NCBI GenBank assembly: GCA_028386065.3
Contig: JAKUCV010005726.1
Span: 5,068 to 69,067 of the forward strand
Direction of reading: 5' to 3'
DNA length: 64,000 bases
DNA from: Turnera subulata
Taxonomy: Eukaryota; Streptophyta; Magnoliopsida; Malpighiales; Passifloraceae
In this document: positions 21,775-33,762 of the stretch, one piece after another
How positions within the stretch are numbered: position 1 is the stretch's first letter
Layout: each line of letters opens with the position of its first letter
Position numbers and translations under genes: made by a program
The notes under the pieces: generated by a model
Database searches by the model: none
Told to the model about the DNA's origin: nothing
What the model saw: only the letters and a program-made list of their open reading frames with translations

Positions 21775-24478
21775 GGCCGCCTTCCGTTTCCTTCTCTCTT
21801 CCCTTCCGTCCTCTCATGACGCCTCTTCTTATTCACTTCCTCGCCTCCACGCCGCGACCACGACCACCACGGGTTGCAGAGGAACCGAGACCAAGCTCGA
21901 GTCGCCGTCGCCGTCGCCTTGGTCGGGTAAGCCTCCGACCCCCTTCCTCTCTTCCTCTATTTCTTTTCTTTTCGTTGTTCGTGGTTGTTACTCTCGATTT
22001 GGTGGATTAACCCGATTTGGGTTTGTTTTAGGTGGCAGTCGTGTCGGTTGTTTATGTGTGGTGGGTTGCTTACTGCCGGCGATGGTGGCTGTCTTGTGTT
22101 GTGTTCCTTGACGGCCGGCGATGGTGGCTGTCGCGTGGTGGTTCCTGGATGGTGGTGTGCAGGGTGGAATTGGCAGTGCAGGTGTTGTTCCGAGTAGGGA
22201 GTCGGACCTTTGGACAGGCACGGTGTGGGGTTGTCCAACGGATCAGGGCGGCCTGGGTAGTGCCTTTCCGGTAAGCAATTCTGGCTTTTCTCTTTTTTCG
22301 TTTTAGTATCCTCGTGTAATTGGTTGCTGGTGTTGTGTTGAATCTGAGTTGGTTTGTTGTTGTTGGGTTGTTTCTGGCAGTTTGGGTGAATTCCGGCGAG
22401 GTTGACCGGAATTCGGCGAGGCTCGGGAATTTTCTGGCAAGGGCTCGGGTTTTGTTCGGACAAGGCAGAATATTTCCGGCTTGAGGGTATCTTCTTTGTT
22501 ATGTTTTAATCTTATTCATGGCATATATAATTAAACAAGTACTTTCATGTATCGGGAATATCGAGTTTTAGTGAAACCGTATGTGGGGGTGTGAGAGTGT
22601 GTGGCCGGAAATTTACCGACACGGGTAGAGATATAGGCCGGGAACATTTGGGCTCGGGAATGACCTTAGATTTGTATTTAGGAAAAACCGGGCCCAGGCC
22701 CAGCTAACCGACGTTAAAGACAGTGGGACTTTGTTGGACCTTAAGATATGCCTTGAGGCCAAATGACTTAAATCGGATAACCTTTGGACTTGGGTAACGG
22801 GCTTTAAGCCCAACTTCATAATGGGCTTTAGGCCCGGGATTCGGTTTTGGACTTAGATGGGCTTTAGACCTGGGGACTTGTTATGGTCTTTAAGGAATGG
22901 GCTTTAAGCCCAAATTCATAAATTGGGATAATTGCAGACTTGTGGAAGTGGGTTTTAGGCCCGAGAAATTATTTTGGGTTTTGATGGGCTTAAGCCCGGT
23001 TAACCTTAGGTCTTTATCTTTTGGAGTTTTTAGTGAGGAGATATACCCTTTCGGGCTTAGACCCTGAAATTACTTAACCGGGTAGTTTGGGTCAGGTTTC
23101 ACTCAGTTGAGCATATAGGTATCATGCATGCATGGTTTGTGATAATTGTTTTATAATTATTGTGTGTGCCGGTATTCAGGCACGGGTAATACCTCGGGAG
23201 CTGGAGGATCTGTCTTGGGAAAAGCTCCACAGGATAATCGTCGTTGAGGTGACTTTATAAGTCTTTTTATGTTTGTATGCATGTGCTTGTTAGATTGGTT
23301 TGTTTGAGTTGCATGCCTTGTTTGCTAACATGCTACGATCTGTATTGTGTGCCTGTGTGTTACTAGTTTCCTAATGAGCATGACTTTTAAATTGTTATGG
23401 GATATAACATGTGGAGTGATTTTGGGTGATCTGTGTGATGTACTGTGGGTTGGAAACCCGGATGCTTGATTGAGTTAATAATTCACACAACTCTGTTAAA
23501 TCACAACTCTTGGCACACATGAACTCTTAAGTATGAACAAGAATAATGTACAGTAGAAGATAGGCTACTGTGTGCTGATGACTGGTTGGTTCGAGCGGGA
23601 AGTGATACCCCTCGGGTTTGCATGCGGGATAACATGGTATATGCAGTTTAGCATATGGGTCTGTGATGACCGGTTCTACCTCCCTCCTTGTACCTTCCCT
23701 TTTCTACCTTCCTGTTTCTCTCTGTCTCTCTCTCTCTCTCTATGGTGATATTTGGGCTTTATGCCTGGTTATATTGGGCTTTCGCCCTGGTTGTCTCATG
23801 AGACGGGACCGAGCTCGACGCATACAGTAGGGGGCCCTGAATAATAAATATAATAAGAAAGCTTAACACATAACAGATGAAAAATATAAACTGTTTGCTT
23901 TATGTGGTTGGCATGTTAGTACTGGTTATTGTGTGTTTGCTTACTTGTGTTTGTTTCTCTACTTTCCTTTCGAACTTGCTTTGCACACCTACATAACTAG
24001 ATTTATACTGCTCACTGAGTAGGTGACTCACATAATCGCCAACGTTGTTTTTCAGACTCTTAGTTAGCGTGCAGTCTCTCTCTTCCTTTCCGGAGTACGG
24101 ACGTGGTTATCCTGGCAGGTAGCTGTGCTTCTTCTCCCGGTTGGATCCATAGAGCCGACTTGCATATCATATTTTTCCTTTTGTTTTTATTTTATGCTTA
24201 TCTTCCGCTGCGTTGGATTTGGTTGAGATGTCATTATTGATTTTGATTACTTTATCGGCGGGTTGCCGGGATTTGATACTTGATGATGTTTCGGCGGATT
24301 GCCGGGTTGACTTATGGCTTGATAAGCCGGTTTTCTCTTGTTCTTTATGACATCTCGCTTTATTAAGATTTTCAGGTAATATTTGGTATTGGATTTTGCG
24401 TCTCGGGTTTCAGGGGCATTTTGGTAAATTCCTTTTGATTAAATATTTTATTTGTACAATTGGGACACGGGTGTTTCA
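21512..24478 (+). repeat. 3' LTR of gypsy copy B, lacking its first ~190 bases
   Basis: Begins with 'CGGGGTTTACCGTAG', equivalent to about position 13904 in the 5' LTR, and runs to GGGTGTTTCA at 24478. The join to pol lies at about 21504-21512 and includes a few bases (AGCCCT) of unclear origin. It is otherwise very close to the 5' LTR. Confidence 0.9.
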
Positions 24479-27287
24479 AAATTGCTACTTTTTCAATGGG
24501 CTCCCTCAAAGCTCCGTGCCCTGATGGCTATCAAGGGCTGTTCTTTCAGAAATTTTGGCAGGTGCTGGCTCAAGATTTAACGGCTGTGGTAAGCTCTTTC
24601 TTCGAAACCGGCTCCCTTCTAAAGGATCTAAATAAGAATTTCATCACACTTATCCCGAAGATTGCAAGCCATGAACATGTGTCGCACTACCGACCTATTG
24701 GTTTGTGCAATTTTGTATACAAGATCATATCTAAGGTTTGTGTGAACAGGTTAAAACCTCTACTTGGAGATATCATCATCAATACACAGGCTGCCTTTGT
24801 ACCACAGAGATGTATCCAAGATAATATATGCATAGCACATGAGGCCTTCCACTCTCTAAAATGTCAAAAGAAGGGTCCCAAGCTCAATATGATCCTGAAA
24901 TTAGATGTATCCAAGGCCTATGATAGGCTTGAATGGGATTTCTTAAGGACAATGCTGCTGGCTTTTGGCTTCTCTACCCAATGGGTAGGGTTAATGATGA
25001 ATTGCATAACCTCTGTTTCATACCAGGTGCTTATTAATGGGACCCCATCATCTCCCATTTATCCAAGTAGAGGTTTAAGGCAAGGGGATCCCCTTTCCCC
25101 TTACCTTTTCATTCTAGCTTCTGAATGTTTGGCTTACATGCTCCTGGCGGCAAAGGCATCGGGGAAAATTCAGGGGTATAATTTAAATCGGCACTGCCCA
25201 ATGCTCACCCATGTTCTATATGCAGACGATACTCTAATTTTTGGTACTGCCTCTCCTCAAGAAGCTCAACATCTTAAAGAACTTATTACCCATTATGGCG
25301 AGATGTCTAGACAGCATGTAAATTTTGGTAAGAGCTCCATTACCTTTAGTCCCAACACTTCGAAGGCTGTACAAGAGGAGATTAGTCGGACTTTGGGTAT
25401 GGTGATTGCTGCAAATAACTGCCTTTACCTTGGCCTCCTAATCTTTTGGGGAAGCTCAAAGGTTCAGGCCATCAGATTCATTGAGGATTGTTTAAGGAAG
25501 CGGATCGATACCTGGAAGCAAAAGCTACTTACTATGGCTGGCCGTGAGGTAATGATAAAATCAGTCCTTACCGCTATCCCAACATACATTATGGCCATTT
25601 TTCTACTCCCTAAGACCTCTATTGGGAAAATCCAGAGTCTATTAGCGAATTTCTTTGGGCTCAGGATTCTGAGGGCCACAAAATCCACTGGGTCAGTTAG
25701 ACAAAAGTGTCTTTGCCAAAGACATTAGGGGGTCTGGGTTTTCGGGAGATGGAAGCCTTTAATCTTGCACTGCTTGCCCGCCAGGTCTGGAGATTACATG
25801 AAAATCCAAATGCAATGTGGGCACAGATTTTAAAAGGTAAATATTTTCACCGTTCTAATATTTGGAATGCACAGAGAGGGGGTCGGCCATCTTGGCTATG
25901 GACTAGCTTGCTGTCAGGTAGAAACTTTCTTGCCTAGAGAGTGCGATGGGATATCGGGGATGGGATTTTGGTCAATGTTTGGACTGACAGATGGTTGCCG
26001 GGCGAACCTTTTCGCATCACAACTGCGCCACCATCTCAGCAGGAACACCTAAAGGTCAATTCACTTATTTCCCAGGACGACAGACACTGGAAGGAGTCTG
26101 AATTACTTAGACTCTTTACAAGGGAAGAGTGTGATTTAATTAAACTCATTAACCCAGCCCCCTTGGTGACTGACAGATTGATATGGCATTCGCACCCCTC
26201 TGGCGAGTTCACCGTAATGTCTGACTATCGTGCTCTAGTTGCCAAAAAGCAACTGAACAGGTTTGTGGAGCATAAAGGGTCCTACGTTGTTCCTCACGCT
26301 GCATGGGAGATTTTATGGAAACTCAAACTTTACCCAAAGGTGGCAGCTTTCATATGGCGCGCATTGCACTATGCCATCGCAACAAACCAAGCTCTTCACC
26401 GCAAGGGTATGTAGGTTGATCCTTTATGCCCGATTTACGGCCTTGAGGTGGAATCACTCGAACATCTCCTATTCTTTTGTGGTCATTCGCAGGCGACTTG
26501 GTTTGGATCTCAGCTTGGATATAGACCATCGCCGGTTGGTTTCCCAGGCTTCGCTCAATGGTGGTCCAAGTGGACTCAGATTTTACCTCCCGAATCATGT
26601 CACGATTTCCTCAAATCTGCTGCTATATTATGTTGGAATATTTGGAGGACACGAAATGCTTTGGTGTTCGAAGGTAAACCTCCCAATCCACGGTTTACCA
26701 TCTCAGCAGCTGCCTCTCAAGAGATTGAGCTAGTCCAAGCCTGTTTGCCTTTTACCTCTAATATTAACCCCCCAACGGACAGGGCTACCTCGGGGAATAA
26801 CGGGTGGAAACCACCAGACATGGGTGTCGTTAAGATTAACTGCGATGCTTCTTTTGTGTCTCCAATGCAACCTGCTGGCCTCGGGATTGTGTGTAGAAAT
26901 ACAGTGGGTGAGGTGATTGATGGACAGGAACTACGTTTGCGTAGCTCCTCAGCACTAGTAGCCGAGACTTTGGCTATCCGAGAGGCAGTCTTACTAGCCC
27001 TTGCTAAAGGATTTACCCAAGTCCATATCGAGACTGACTCTGTTTGTGCAATTGATGCGATCAGGAGGCTCACACCAGCTCCCACCTCTATTCGTTCCAG
27101 GGTCGCCGATATTCATCACTGTATTTCTACAAAGAATTTCAGCTTTTCATATTGTAATAGATCTGCAAATCTTGTTGCAGACTGGATATGAAAGGCAGCT
27201 AGGAGAAGGCAATGTCCCCCACACTGGGTAAATGCACCTCCTCCACAACTAGCCAAGCTACTGTATTATGATATGTCTTCAAGGCAA
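24479..27287 (+). pseudogene. LINE-1 ORF2, reverse transcriptase, zf-RVT and RNase H (3' part)
   Basis: Continues the LINE after copy B. RT motifs in order: 'YRPIGLCNFVYKIISK', 'LKLDVSKAYDRLEW' (catalytic Asp present), 'GLRQGDPLSPYLFIL', 'YADDTLIF'. A frameshift near 25650 moves the frame. The zf-RVT-like region contains 'DRLIWHSHPSGEFTV' (near 26180); RNase H begins at 'INCDASF' (~26837) with the Glu in 'AETLAIREA' and the Asp in 'ETDSVCAID'. Stops occur at 25935-25937, 26412-26414 and 27189-27191; the tail then reads on to ~27287. The A15 tail is at 27308. RT copies LINE RNA at the nicked target (family knowledge). Confidence 0.9.
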
Positions 27288-27548
27288 TGATTTCCATCTT
27301 TAAGATCAAAAAAAAAAAAAAACATTGGGGAGGGCATAGTGCCTCTTCATAGCTCACCTTTAATAACCAATACCTCCTTTTTTTTTTGTTGATATATGTT
27401 CTGCATTTATTCTCCGTACCTCTCTCTTTTAAATTGGTATTTTTCTCTCTTTCTCTACTTTGTATTTGCTTGTTTAAGTAGTCTTCTCATTTTCTCTCCA
27501 CTGCCATGGACCCGCAAGAGTTTCGTTAAACTACTATGTGATTCCCAG

Positions 27549-27750
27549 TGAGTAAAGGGCCGTGACCTATCATATTCCCCTCCTTCCAGCAAATTTATCT
27601 TGTTTAAGTGAATTGTGAAAAATCCCTTAGCCTTGCCCCTAAATGACTTTTAGTTAGATTTCATTAGGAATATTAGGATTGCCTCTATCCAGCTCCTCTA
27701 GAACCTTTGACTCCATCTCCTAGCTTTCAACTTCTTTTGTCATCATAATT
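27549..27750 (+). repeat. Segmental duplication, first copy (intact)
   Basis: From 'gtgagtaaagggccgtgacc' to 'gtcatcataatt'. The second copy lies at 27878-27984 plus 30431-30522, interrupted by the Helitron. This copy serves as the empty-site reference for that insertion. Its reading across the site is 'tttagttagatttcatt'. Confidence 0.85.
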
Positions 27751-27759
27751 GTGTCCCAC

Positions 27760-27859
27760 CTAGGATTAATGTCTTCAAAAAAATTGTTCCAATCGAAATC
27801 CAATGAGATCTAGGATTAATGTCTTCAAAAAAATTGTTCCAATCGAAATCCAATGAGGA
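27760..27859 (+). repeat. 50-bp perfect tandem duplication
   Basis: Two adjacent copies of a 50-bp unit that begins 'ctaggattaatgtcttc' and ends 'ccaatgaga/g'. It lies between the two copies of the larger duplication. Perfect or nearly perfect copies suggest a recent slippage or unequal exchange. Confidence 0.85.
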
Positions 27860-27984
27860 GATCTTTTACTATTGGTGAGTAAGGGCCGTGACCTATAATA
27901 TTCCCCTCCTTCCAACAAATTTATCTTGTTTGAGTGAATTGTGAAAAATCCCTTAGCCTTGCCCCTAAGTGACTTTTAGTTAAA

Positions 27985-28013
27985 CTAGCTCACTTCCCGT
28001 GGGTTCCACGGGC
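27985..28013 (-). other. Helitron 3' end: terminal hairpin and CTAG
   Basis: Plus-strand CCCGTGG (27996-28002), a 3-nt loop, then CCACGGG (28006-28012) form a 7-bp stem. On the minus strand this hairpin is followed by AAGTGAG and the terminal CTAG. Position, GC content and spacing match the rolling-circle terminator hairpins of Helitrons. Confidence 0.88.
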
Positions 28014-28199
28014 TTGCTTATTAATTAATTATTTAAAAAATTTAACATTTTAACTATTATTTCTAGGCTTTTTTATGAAATATGAAAAAAATGCACATAA
28101 TTTGTTTCCAAATTATACATTTTTATCAATTTTTTTCCATCTTTTCATATAGATCCGAAAAATAAATAAAAAAATATTATAATAAAAATAAGACTATAA

Positions 28200-28990
28200 A
28201 TCAGAAAAAAATAATAACTAATTTTTTAAACTTAAACATGCATTATTGGCTCCTAAAAAACATATTAAACAATAAATGAAAAATTTAAAATAATTAATTA
28301 ATAATAAACAATAAAATAAAAATATAAGAGAGTAATTTTTAAAACATAAATCAATAAAATGAATAAAAAATATTGTTATAAAAAAATGTTAAAAAGTATA
28401 AATATAGATCAGAAAAATAAATTCTTAAAAATTTATTTAATAATAATATAAATAATAATTAATTGTGAAAAGTTCAACATGGATCATTAAGCCAAAAGAA
28501 CAGCAAAAATATTAAACAATAGAAGTAAAAATAAAAAAATTAATGAATGATAACAAAAAAAAAGTTGAAAAATTTAAGAGACTAATTTTATAGAAATATA
28601 AATCAGGAAAATAAAAAAATATTATTATGTAGAAAAAATTAAATTAGAAAATAAATTATATAAAAAAATTAAAGAATCTATTTAATAATAATATAAATAA
28701 TACTTAATTTTTTATATTTAGACATACATCAGTGAGCCCCAAAACAAAAAATATATATTAAACAATAAAATAATTAAAATAATTAATTACTAATAAACAA
28801 AACATAAAAAATTAGAGGGTAATTTCTAAAAATAAAAATCAAGAAAAAATTTTAAAAATTATTATGAAGAAAAGAACATTAATAGAAAATAAAAATAAAT
28901 TAGAAAAATAAAATAAAATACTCAATAATAATAAAAATAATAATTAATTTTGTAAATTTATACCTGCATCATAAAAACAGAAAAAAATAT
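28200..28990. repeat. Degenerate ~240-bp tandem array inside the Helitron
   Basis: The block 'aataataa-taattaatt...aaac-tgcat-att' recurs starting near 28207, 28445, 28690 and 28930. Each is followed by 'attaaacaat' and a long A/T tract. Spacing is about 240 bp and identity is low. Copies degenerate through AT-rich indels. Confidence 0.6.
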
Positions 28991-30430
28991 GAGAAAAATA
29001 AAAGGAAATGATAAAAATATTAAAATAGAAAGGCATGGAAAATTGAAAACTTACCTTTGCATCAATTAAAATCAAATCTAGATTGGTAAGGATATTTTGC
29101 AATTTTGTATTCAAAGACTCCCACAACCTTGAAACTCTAACTTGAATTGTTAAAAAATCATTGTCGGGGGACAATTCATCCAAAGTATTAATATTCATTG
29201 CCCTGCCAAAAAAATAAAAAATATTATAAAAATAACAAATACACAATTGTATTAGATATAAAGAAAAAAAGTAAAAAAGAGTAGGAGACAATGAATACTA
29301 AAGAAAGTGAATCGCATACAGATACATAAAATACAAAATTAAAATGCATTAAAATAAAAGAAAAATAGAGAAACAAAAAGTGTTAATAATCCCGGTAAGC
29401 TAAAATAAAGAAACAATAAGAGAGAATGATAAAGAAACTGTATGAGACACAGAATCTTAAAAGTAGAATAAATAAACAAAAAAATACTAATACTATAAAA
29501 AGTTTAGTACATACTGAAAAGAGAGAATAAATGGTAAAGAAACTGTATCACAAATAAATATAAATCTGTATTTATATCAATTCTCTACCAATTAAAAAAA
29601 ATACAATAAAAACCTGATAAAGAATTTAAAAAGATAACAAAAATCTCATTAGCTTTAGAGATGAGAGTCTAATTCTTTACAGATACTTACAAAATAGTAT
29701 TTTAGATAACAACATATTTTAGTTGAATCAAATTTTAAGATAAAATTTTACCCAATTGCTTTATTAACAAAAGAAAAATTAAATGGAAAATCCAACCGAA
29801 TAGAAAACCCATTCCGATTTTTTTGGTTAATCAGATTTAAGTTAATGAGTTTTAATATTAATAGAATTCTTATTAATATAGTAAAAAATGCGTGATTGGT
29901 TGAATAAATTCCAAAGAGAAAAAAAATGCCTGATTGGTTGAATCTGACTCTTTCAATGCTATTCCAGGATAATTCCATAAATGAAAAAAAAACCATTCTA
30001 ATTTTCTTCACCTTGGAATAATTTGGGTGTGACTGAAAATTTTTTTAAAAGAGTCCATTAAGATCAATAATTTGGGTGTGAATTTATTTCTCTTTGGAAT
30101 AATTTGATGAGATTCATCAATTAAAAAAAAGAGTTTTAGTTCGATGATCTCAGCTAAAAGTTTTATTCCAATCTGTTAAAAAAAAAACTAAAAATAACAT
30201 CATAAATTACTAAGAGATTGGTATTTAAGTTGGATTATCTCTGCATGTGAATTCTTTTTAATAGAGTCTATTATCAGATTCAACAATTAAAAAAAAGAAG
30301 AATTTTAGTTTGATTGTGTGATGTGAAAACGTGGTGAGGGAACAACCTCCACATAGCAATAAAACAAGACCTAAAAAATCTGATGTGTCAAAACGTGGTG
30401 AGGGATACAGCTTTAAATATATATAATAGA

Positions 30431-30835
30431 TTTCATTAAGAATATTAGGATTGCCTCTATCGAGCTCCTCTAGAACCTTTGACTCCATCTCCTAGCTTTC
30501 AACATCTTTTGTCATCATAATAACCCAGAAAAATAGACAAAAATACAACTGTATATTATTATAATTAATAAATTATAAATCATTAAAATTATCTTAATTA
30601 TTTACATCCTAATTTAATAGTAAACCATAAATCAATAGAACTACCTTAATTATTTATATTTCCTAATTTTTCTTATTTCCCACATATGGTTGATGGTTGA
30701 CACTTTAGGACTAGTATTGGTCCTTATTACTCTAACATGGTTTCTGAAGTGAAAGCCTTTTGGACAAGGAAGGAGGCATGGGTATTCGAACACGCAATAG
30801 TTTGGTTATGATGGCTCCGTCATGCCAACCAAAAG
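30431..30835. other. Non-coding sequence between Helitron and LINE-2
   Basis: 30431-30522 is the right part of the second duplicate. The rest is AT-rich and has no gene. A 29-bp segment at 30710-30738 recurs with two differences at 52635-52663, on the far side of LINE-2. Confidence 0.65.
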
Positions 30836-30866
30836 TTTTTTTTTTGAAACTTCGATCATCATTTCA

Positions 30867-33762
30867 CTAAGAACAAGAGGCAGAATCCCTCTGGATGATC
30901 ATACAAAACTCATTGGGCAAGCTTGAACAAGAAGCAAGCCGGCCTGTCTTACGAGAAAATCTCGCAAGCCACTCTGCAGCAGCATTACCCGTCCTACTTA
31001 CAAAGCAAACATTATACGAAGTAAAGCTAACTAACAAATCAAAAAGACGATACCCCACAGCTTGTACTTCCCAGGGCCAAGTATCCAACCGAGGATTGTG
31101 CAGAAGATCCACGAGAACTTTTGAGTCAGACTAAAAGGTAGCATAGTTATTATCCAGGTTAGCCGCCTTTTGGACAGCCGTGAGCAGGCCAATAGCCTCC
31201 CCTTGAAGGACTGACAAGCATGTACCCGGGAGACCACCACATCAACAAGAGTACCACTCGAGTTCCTTATCACGACCCCCACCCCACAACTACCAGATAG
31301 AGGATCATAGGATGCATCCGAATTGAGCTTAAACCAACCTGTATCAGGAGGCTTCCAAGGAACATCGAGAAGAGGAGCTGTCTCGGCACAATCAGATTGC
31401 TCAACCTGCTGCAAGTCCAAAGTTAGCCTGCAAGCACGGATAACAACTTGAAGGGGATGAATGGTTTTTCCTTCAAAAAGGGCCATATTGCGAGCCTTCC
31501 AAATTTCCCAACACATATGGCTTAATTGCGAGAGTAGCTCCTTAGGAAAGAAAGGATCAGTACACATCATTGACCACCATGCCCGGAAACTGCCACATAT
31601 AGATCTGTTTGGCATAAAACCCAGGTTGCTTGAAAACCATGCCACCCTAGTATGCTCGCAAAATAACAGCAAATGCTCCATAGTTTCTGGTTCCACATCA
31701 CATAATCGGCAAATATCAGACTGCACAATACCCCTTCGTATAAGATTCTCCTAGGTGGGAAGGGAATTAGACACAACCCTCCAAATGAAGTTTCGAACAC
31801 GAGGAGTAGAGCCCAAACCCCACACATGATGCCACCGCACCTCACTAGCATAGTCACTTCGTCTTGAAAGCTGCTGACTAGTGAGACATTCTTTGCACAG
31901 TTGCATATACCCAGATTTCACATTATAGACACCCTTCGGAGTGAAGTGCCACACAAACTTATCACGACTTAATGCAGAACCCACAGGAATACTCAAGATA
32001 GCCTGCACCTCATTAGGAGTGAAGAGTGCATGTAGAGATCTTTCATCCCAGCCTGAGTGGTCACTTTTTATTAACTGGGATACAAAGTGGAGGGCAGAAC
32101 CTGGCGGTTTCGGAGACTGGATTGCAAAGTCATCCAAAAGGGGAATCCATTTATCACCCCAAATAGAGATATCCTTACCATTCATCACATTCCACCTACC
32201 CCCACGCTGGAGAAGAGCCCTCCCAGCCAAAAGGCTTGTCCAAAGCCAAGAAGGAGCACTAGAAAGGCCCGCAGACATAAAGAACCCGTGAGGAAAACAG
32301 ACACCTTTCAAGACTTGATAGATCATGCGGACGAGAGATAATCCTCCAAGCTTGTTTGGGAAGGAGGGCTTCGTTATAGAGACTCAAATCCTGAAAGCCC
32401 ATGCCTCCCATATATTTGGGTCTGGTTAACCGCTCCCAGCCAATCCAATGAACAGATTTGCAGTTTTTCCTGTTAGACCAAAAAACTGGCGAATCTTTTT
32501 GTTGATCTCTTCCACAAATCCTTTTGGCAGCAAGAAGGCCGACATGGCATATGCCGGTATCGAGGTAATCACTGATTTGATAAGAACCTCTTTGCCGGCT
32601 TGAGAGAGATAATTTTGTTTCCACGATGCCACTTTAGAGTCCACTCTCTCCATCAGAAAACTCAACGCAGAGGACTTAGATCTCCCCCAAGAAGCAAGAA
32701 GGCCCAGATACTTATTATGATGATCAGAGGTCGCCATGCCTAAAAAACCCAATATCAAAGCCTTCCTTTCTATCGGCACATTCCTTCCAAAGACGATGGA
32801 TGACTTGTGTAGGTTGACACTTTGTCCCGACACAGTACAATACATTACCAATGATCCGTTGTAGCTGAATGGCCTCGGATAGGTCCGCTGCCCCAAACAC
32901 CAAGGAGTCATCCGCAAAAAGAATATGTGTTAAAGCCGAGCAGGAAGGCTTAATTCATTATCCATATAAACAGCCAGCCTCCTTAGCTTGACGAATCATA
33001 TGAGAGAAAACATCAGAGACAAGGATGAATAGATATGGCGAAAGAGGGTCGCCTTGCCTCAAGCCCCGGGAAGGGTGAAACTGTTTGGTGCCACGGCCAT
33101 TGAGAAGCACAGAATAAGACACCGTCCCAACACACTCCATCACCCAAGAAATCCAAGTAGCATCAAACCCCATCCTTTGTAAAACCTCCTGGAGAAAAGG
33201 CCACTCGACACAATCATAAGCCTTATACATGTTTAATTTGAGAGCCATACCAAAGTCTCGCTTACTTTTAGAGACCAGAAGCCAATGAAACACCTCATGA
33301 GCAACAACCACATTATCCTGAATTGATCGTCCCGGAACAAAAGCCGCTTGTTCAAAGGAAATGAGCTGATGCAAGAACTCTTTCAAACAGTTAACCATAA
33401 TTTTCGAGATGACTTTATATGCAAAGTTACATAACCCCATGGGCCGGTATTCCTTGACAAACTCTGGATATTGGACCTTAGGGATGAGGACAAGATTAGT
33501 TTCATTCCACTCCCTTAACATATGACCAGAGCGAAAGAAACTCCCTACAGCATCCGTTAGATTCGGCCCTACAATTCCCCAATAGGTCTGGAAGAAGATT
33601 CCTGAGAAGCTATCGGGCTCAGGGGCACTCAACTTCCCCAACTGGAACACAGCCCTCTTAAATTCACACGCCTGCAAAGGTGCAGTCAGCTGAGCATCCA
33701 TCGCAGAAGTGACAGACCGCGGGATAACATCCAGGACGGGACCAGTAGCCACACTGCCCCTA
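30867..33762 (-). pseudogene. LINE-2 ORF2, RT, zf-RVT and RNase H (3' part)
   Basis: Reading from 33752: 'EYRPMGLCNFAYKVISK', then 'LKLNMYKAYDCVEW', 'GLRQGDPLSPYLFIL' and 'FADDSLV' (~32905), zf-RVT with 'DKFVWHFTPKGVYNV' (~31960) and 'CRLCDVEPETMEHLLLFCEHT', and RNase H starting 'LNSDASYDPLSGSCGVGVV' (~31330). The first RT catalytic Asp is Asn ('LKLN'), so RT would be inactive even if in frame. Frame changes occur near 32930, 32600-32450, 32300 and 31120, and stops near 31750. The last codons end at 30867, 31 bases before the A tail. Confidence 0.9.

Larger units (their letters stand above)
13715..24478 (+). mobile_element. Ty3/gypsy chromovirus-like element (copy B), plus strand, 3' portion partly deleted
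   Basis: AAATT at 13710-13714 and 24479-24483 is a perfect target duplication in LINE-1 ORF2. The order is 5' LTR (13715-16918), degraded primer-binding site, gag, pol, then a 3' LTR missing its first ~190 bases. A deletion removed the pol C-terminus, the polypurine tract and the start of the 3' LTR, joining pol to LTR at about 21504. It belongs to the same family as the 2042-11119 insertion. Confidence 0.93.
1238..27330 (+). mobile_element. LINE-1: plant L1-type non-LTR retrotransposon, split by two LTR insertions
   Basis: A plus-strand LINE is read in five coding blocks: 1739-2041 and 11120-12406 (ORF1), 12403-13714 and 24479-27287 (ORF2), then an A15 tail at 27308-27322. Domain order is DUF4283 and CCHC knuckle (ORF1), then endonuclease, reverse transcriptase, zf-RVT and RNase H (ORF2), typical of plant L1 elements. 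The coding blocks resume exactly across the two LTR insertions once one 5-bp target repeat is removed. The 5' limit is inferred: the 9-mer ACATTGGGG occurs at 1238-1246 and directly after the A tail at 27322-27330, a candidate target duplication that would place the LINE between them. Stops and frameshifts make the copy inactive. Confidence 0.85.
27331..27984. other. Non-coding AT-rich host sequence with local duplications
   Basis: No gene seen. It holds the first copy of a ~200-bp duplicated segment, a 50-bp tandem duplication, and the left part of the second duplicate, into which the Helitron inserted. Confidence 0.7.
27985..30430 (-). mobile_element. Non-autonomous Helitron (2446 bp)
   Basis: On the minus strand the element begins TCTATTATATATATTTAAAGC (30430 leftward; first 20 bases relevant) and ends in a GC-rich hairpin followed by CTAG. 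It sits between A (27984) and T (30431) without a target duplication, which is Helitron behaviour. The paralogous segment at 27549-27750 shows the uninterrupted site. No Rep/helicase ORF is present, so it must be mobilised in trans. The interior is very AT-rich with a ~240-bp degenerate tandem array. Confidence 0.88.

Noticed and set aside
28944..29291. 115-codon ORF inside the Helitron
   Set aside because: Phe/Ile/Tyr-rich translation of AT-rich repeats; no Rep or helicase motif.
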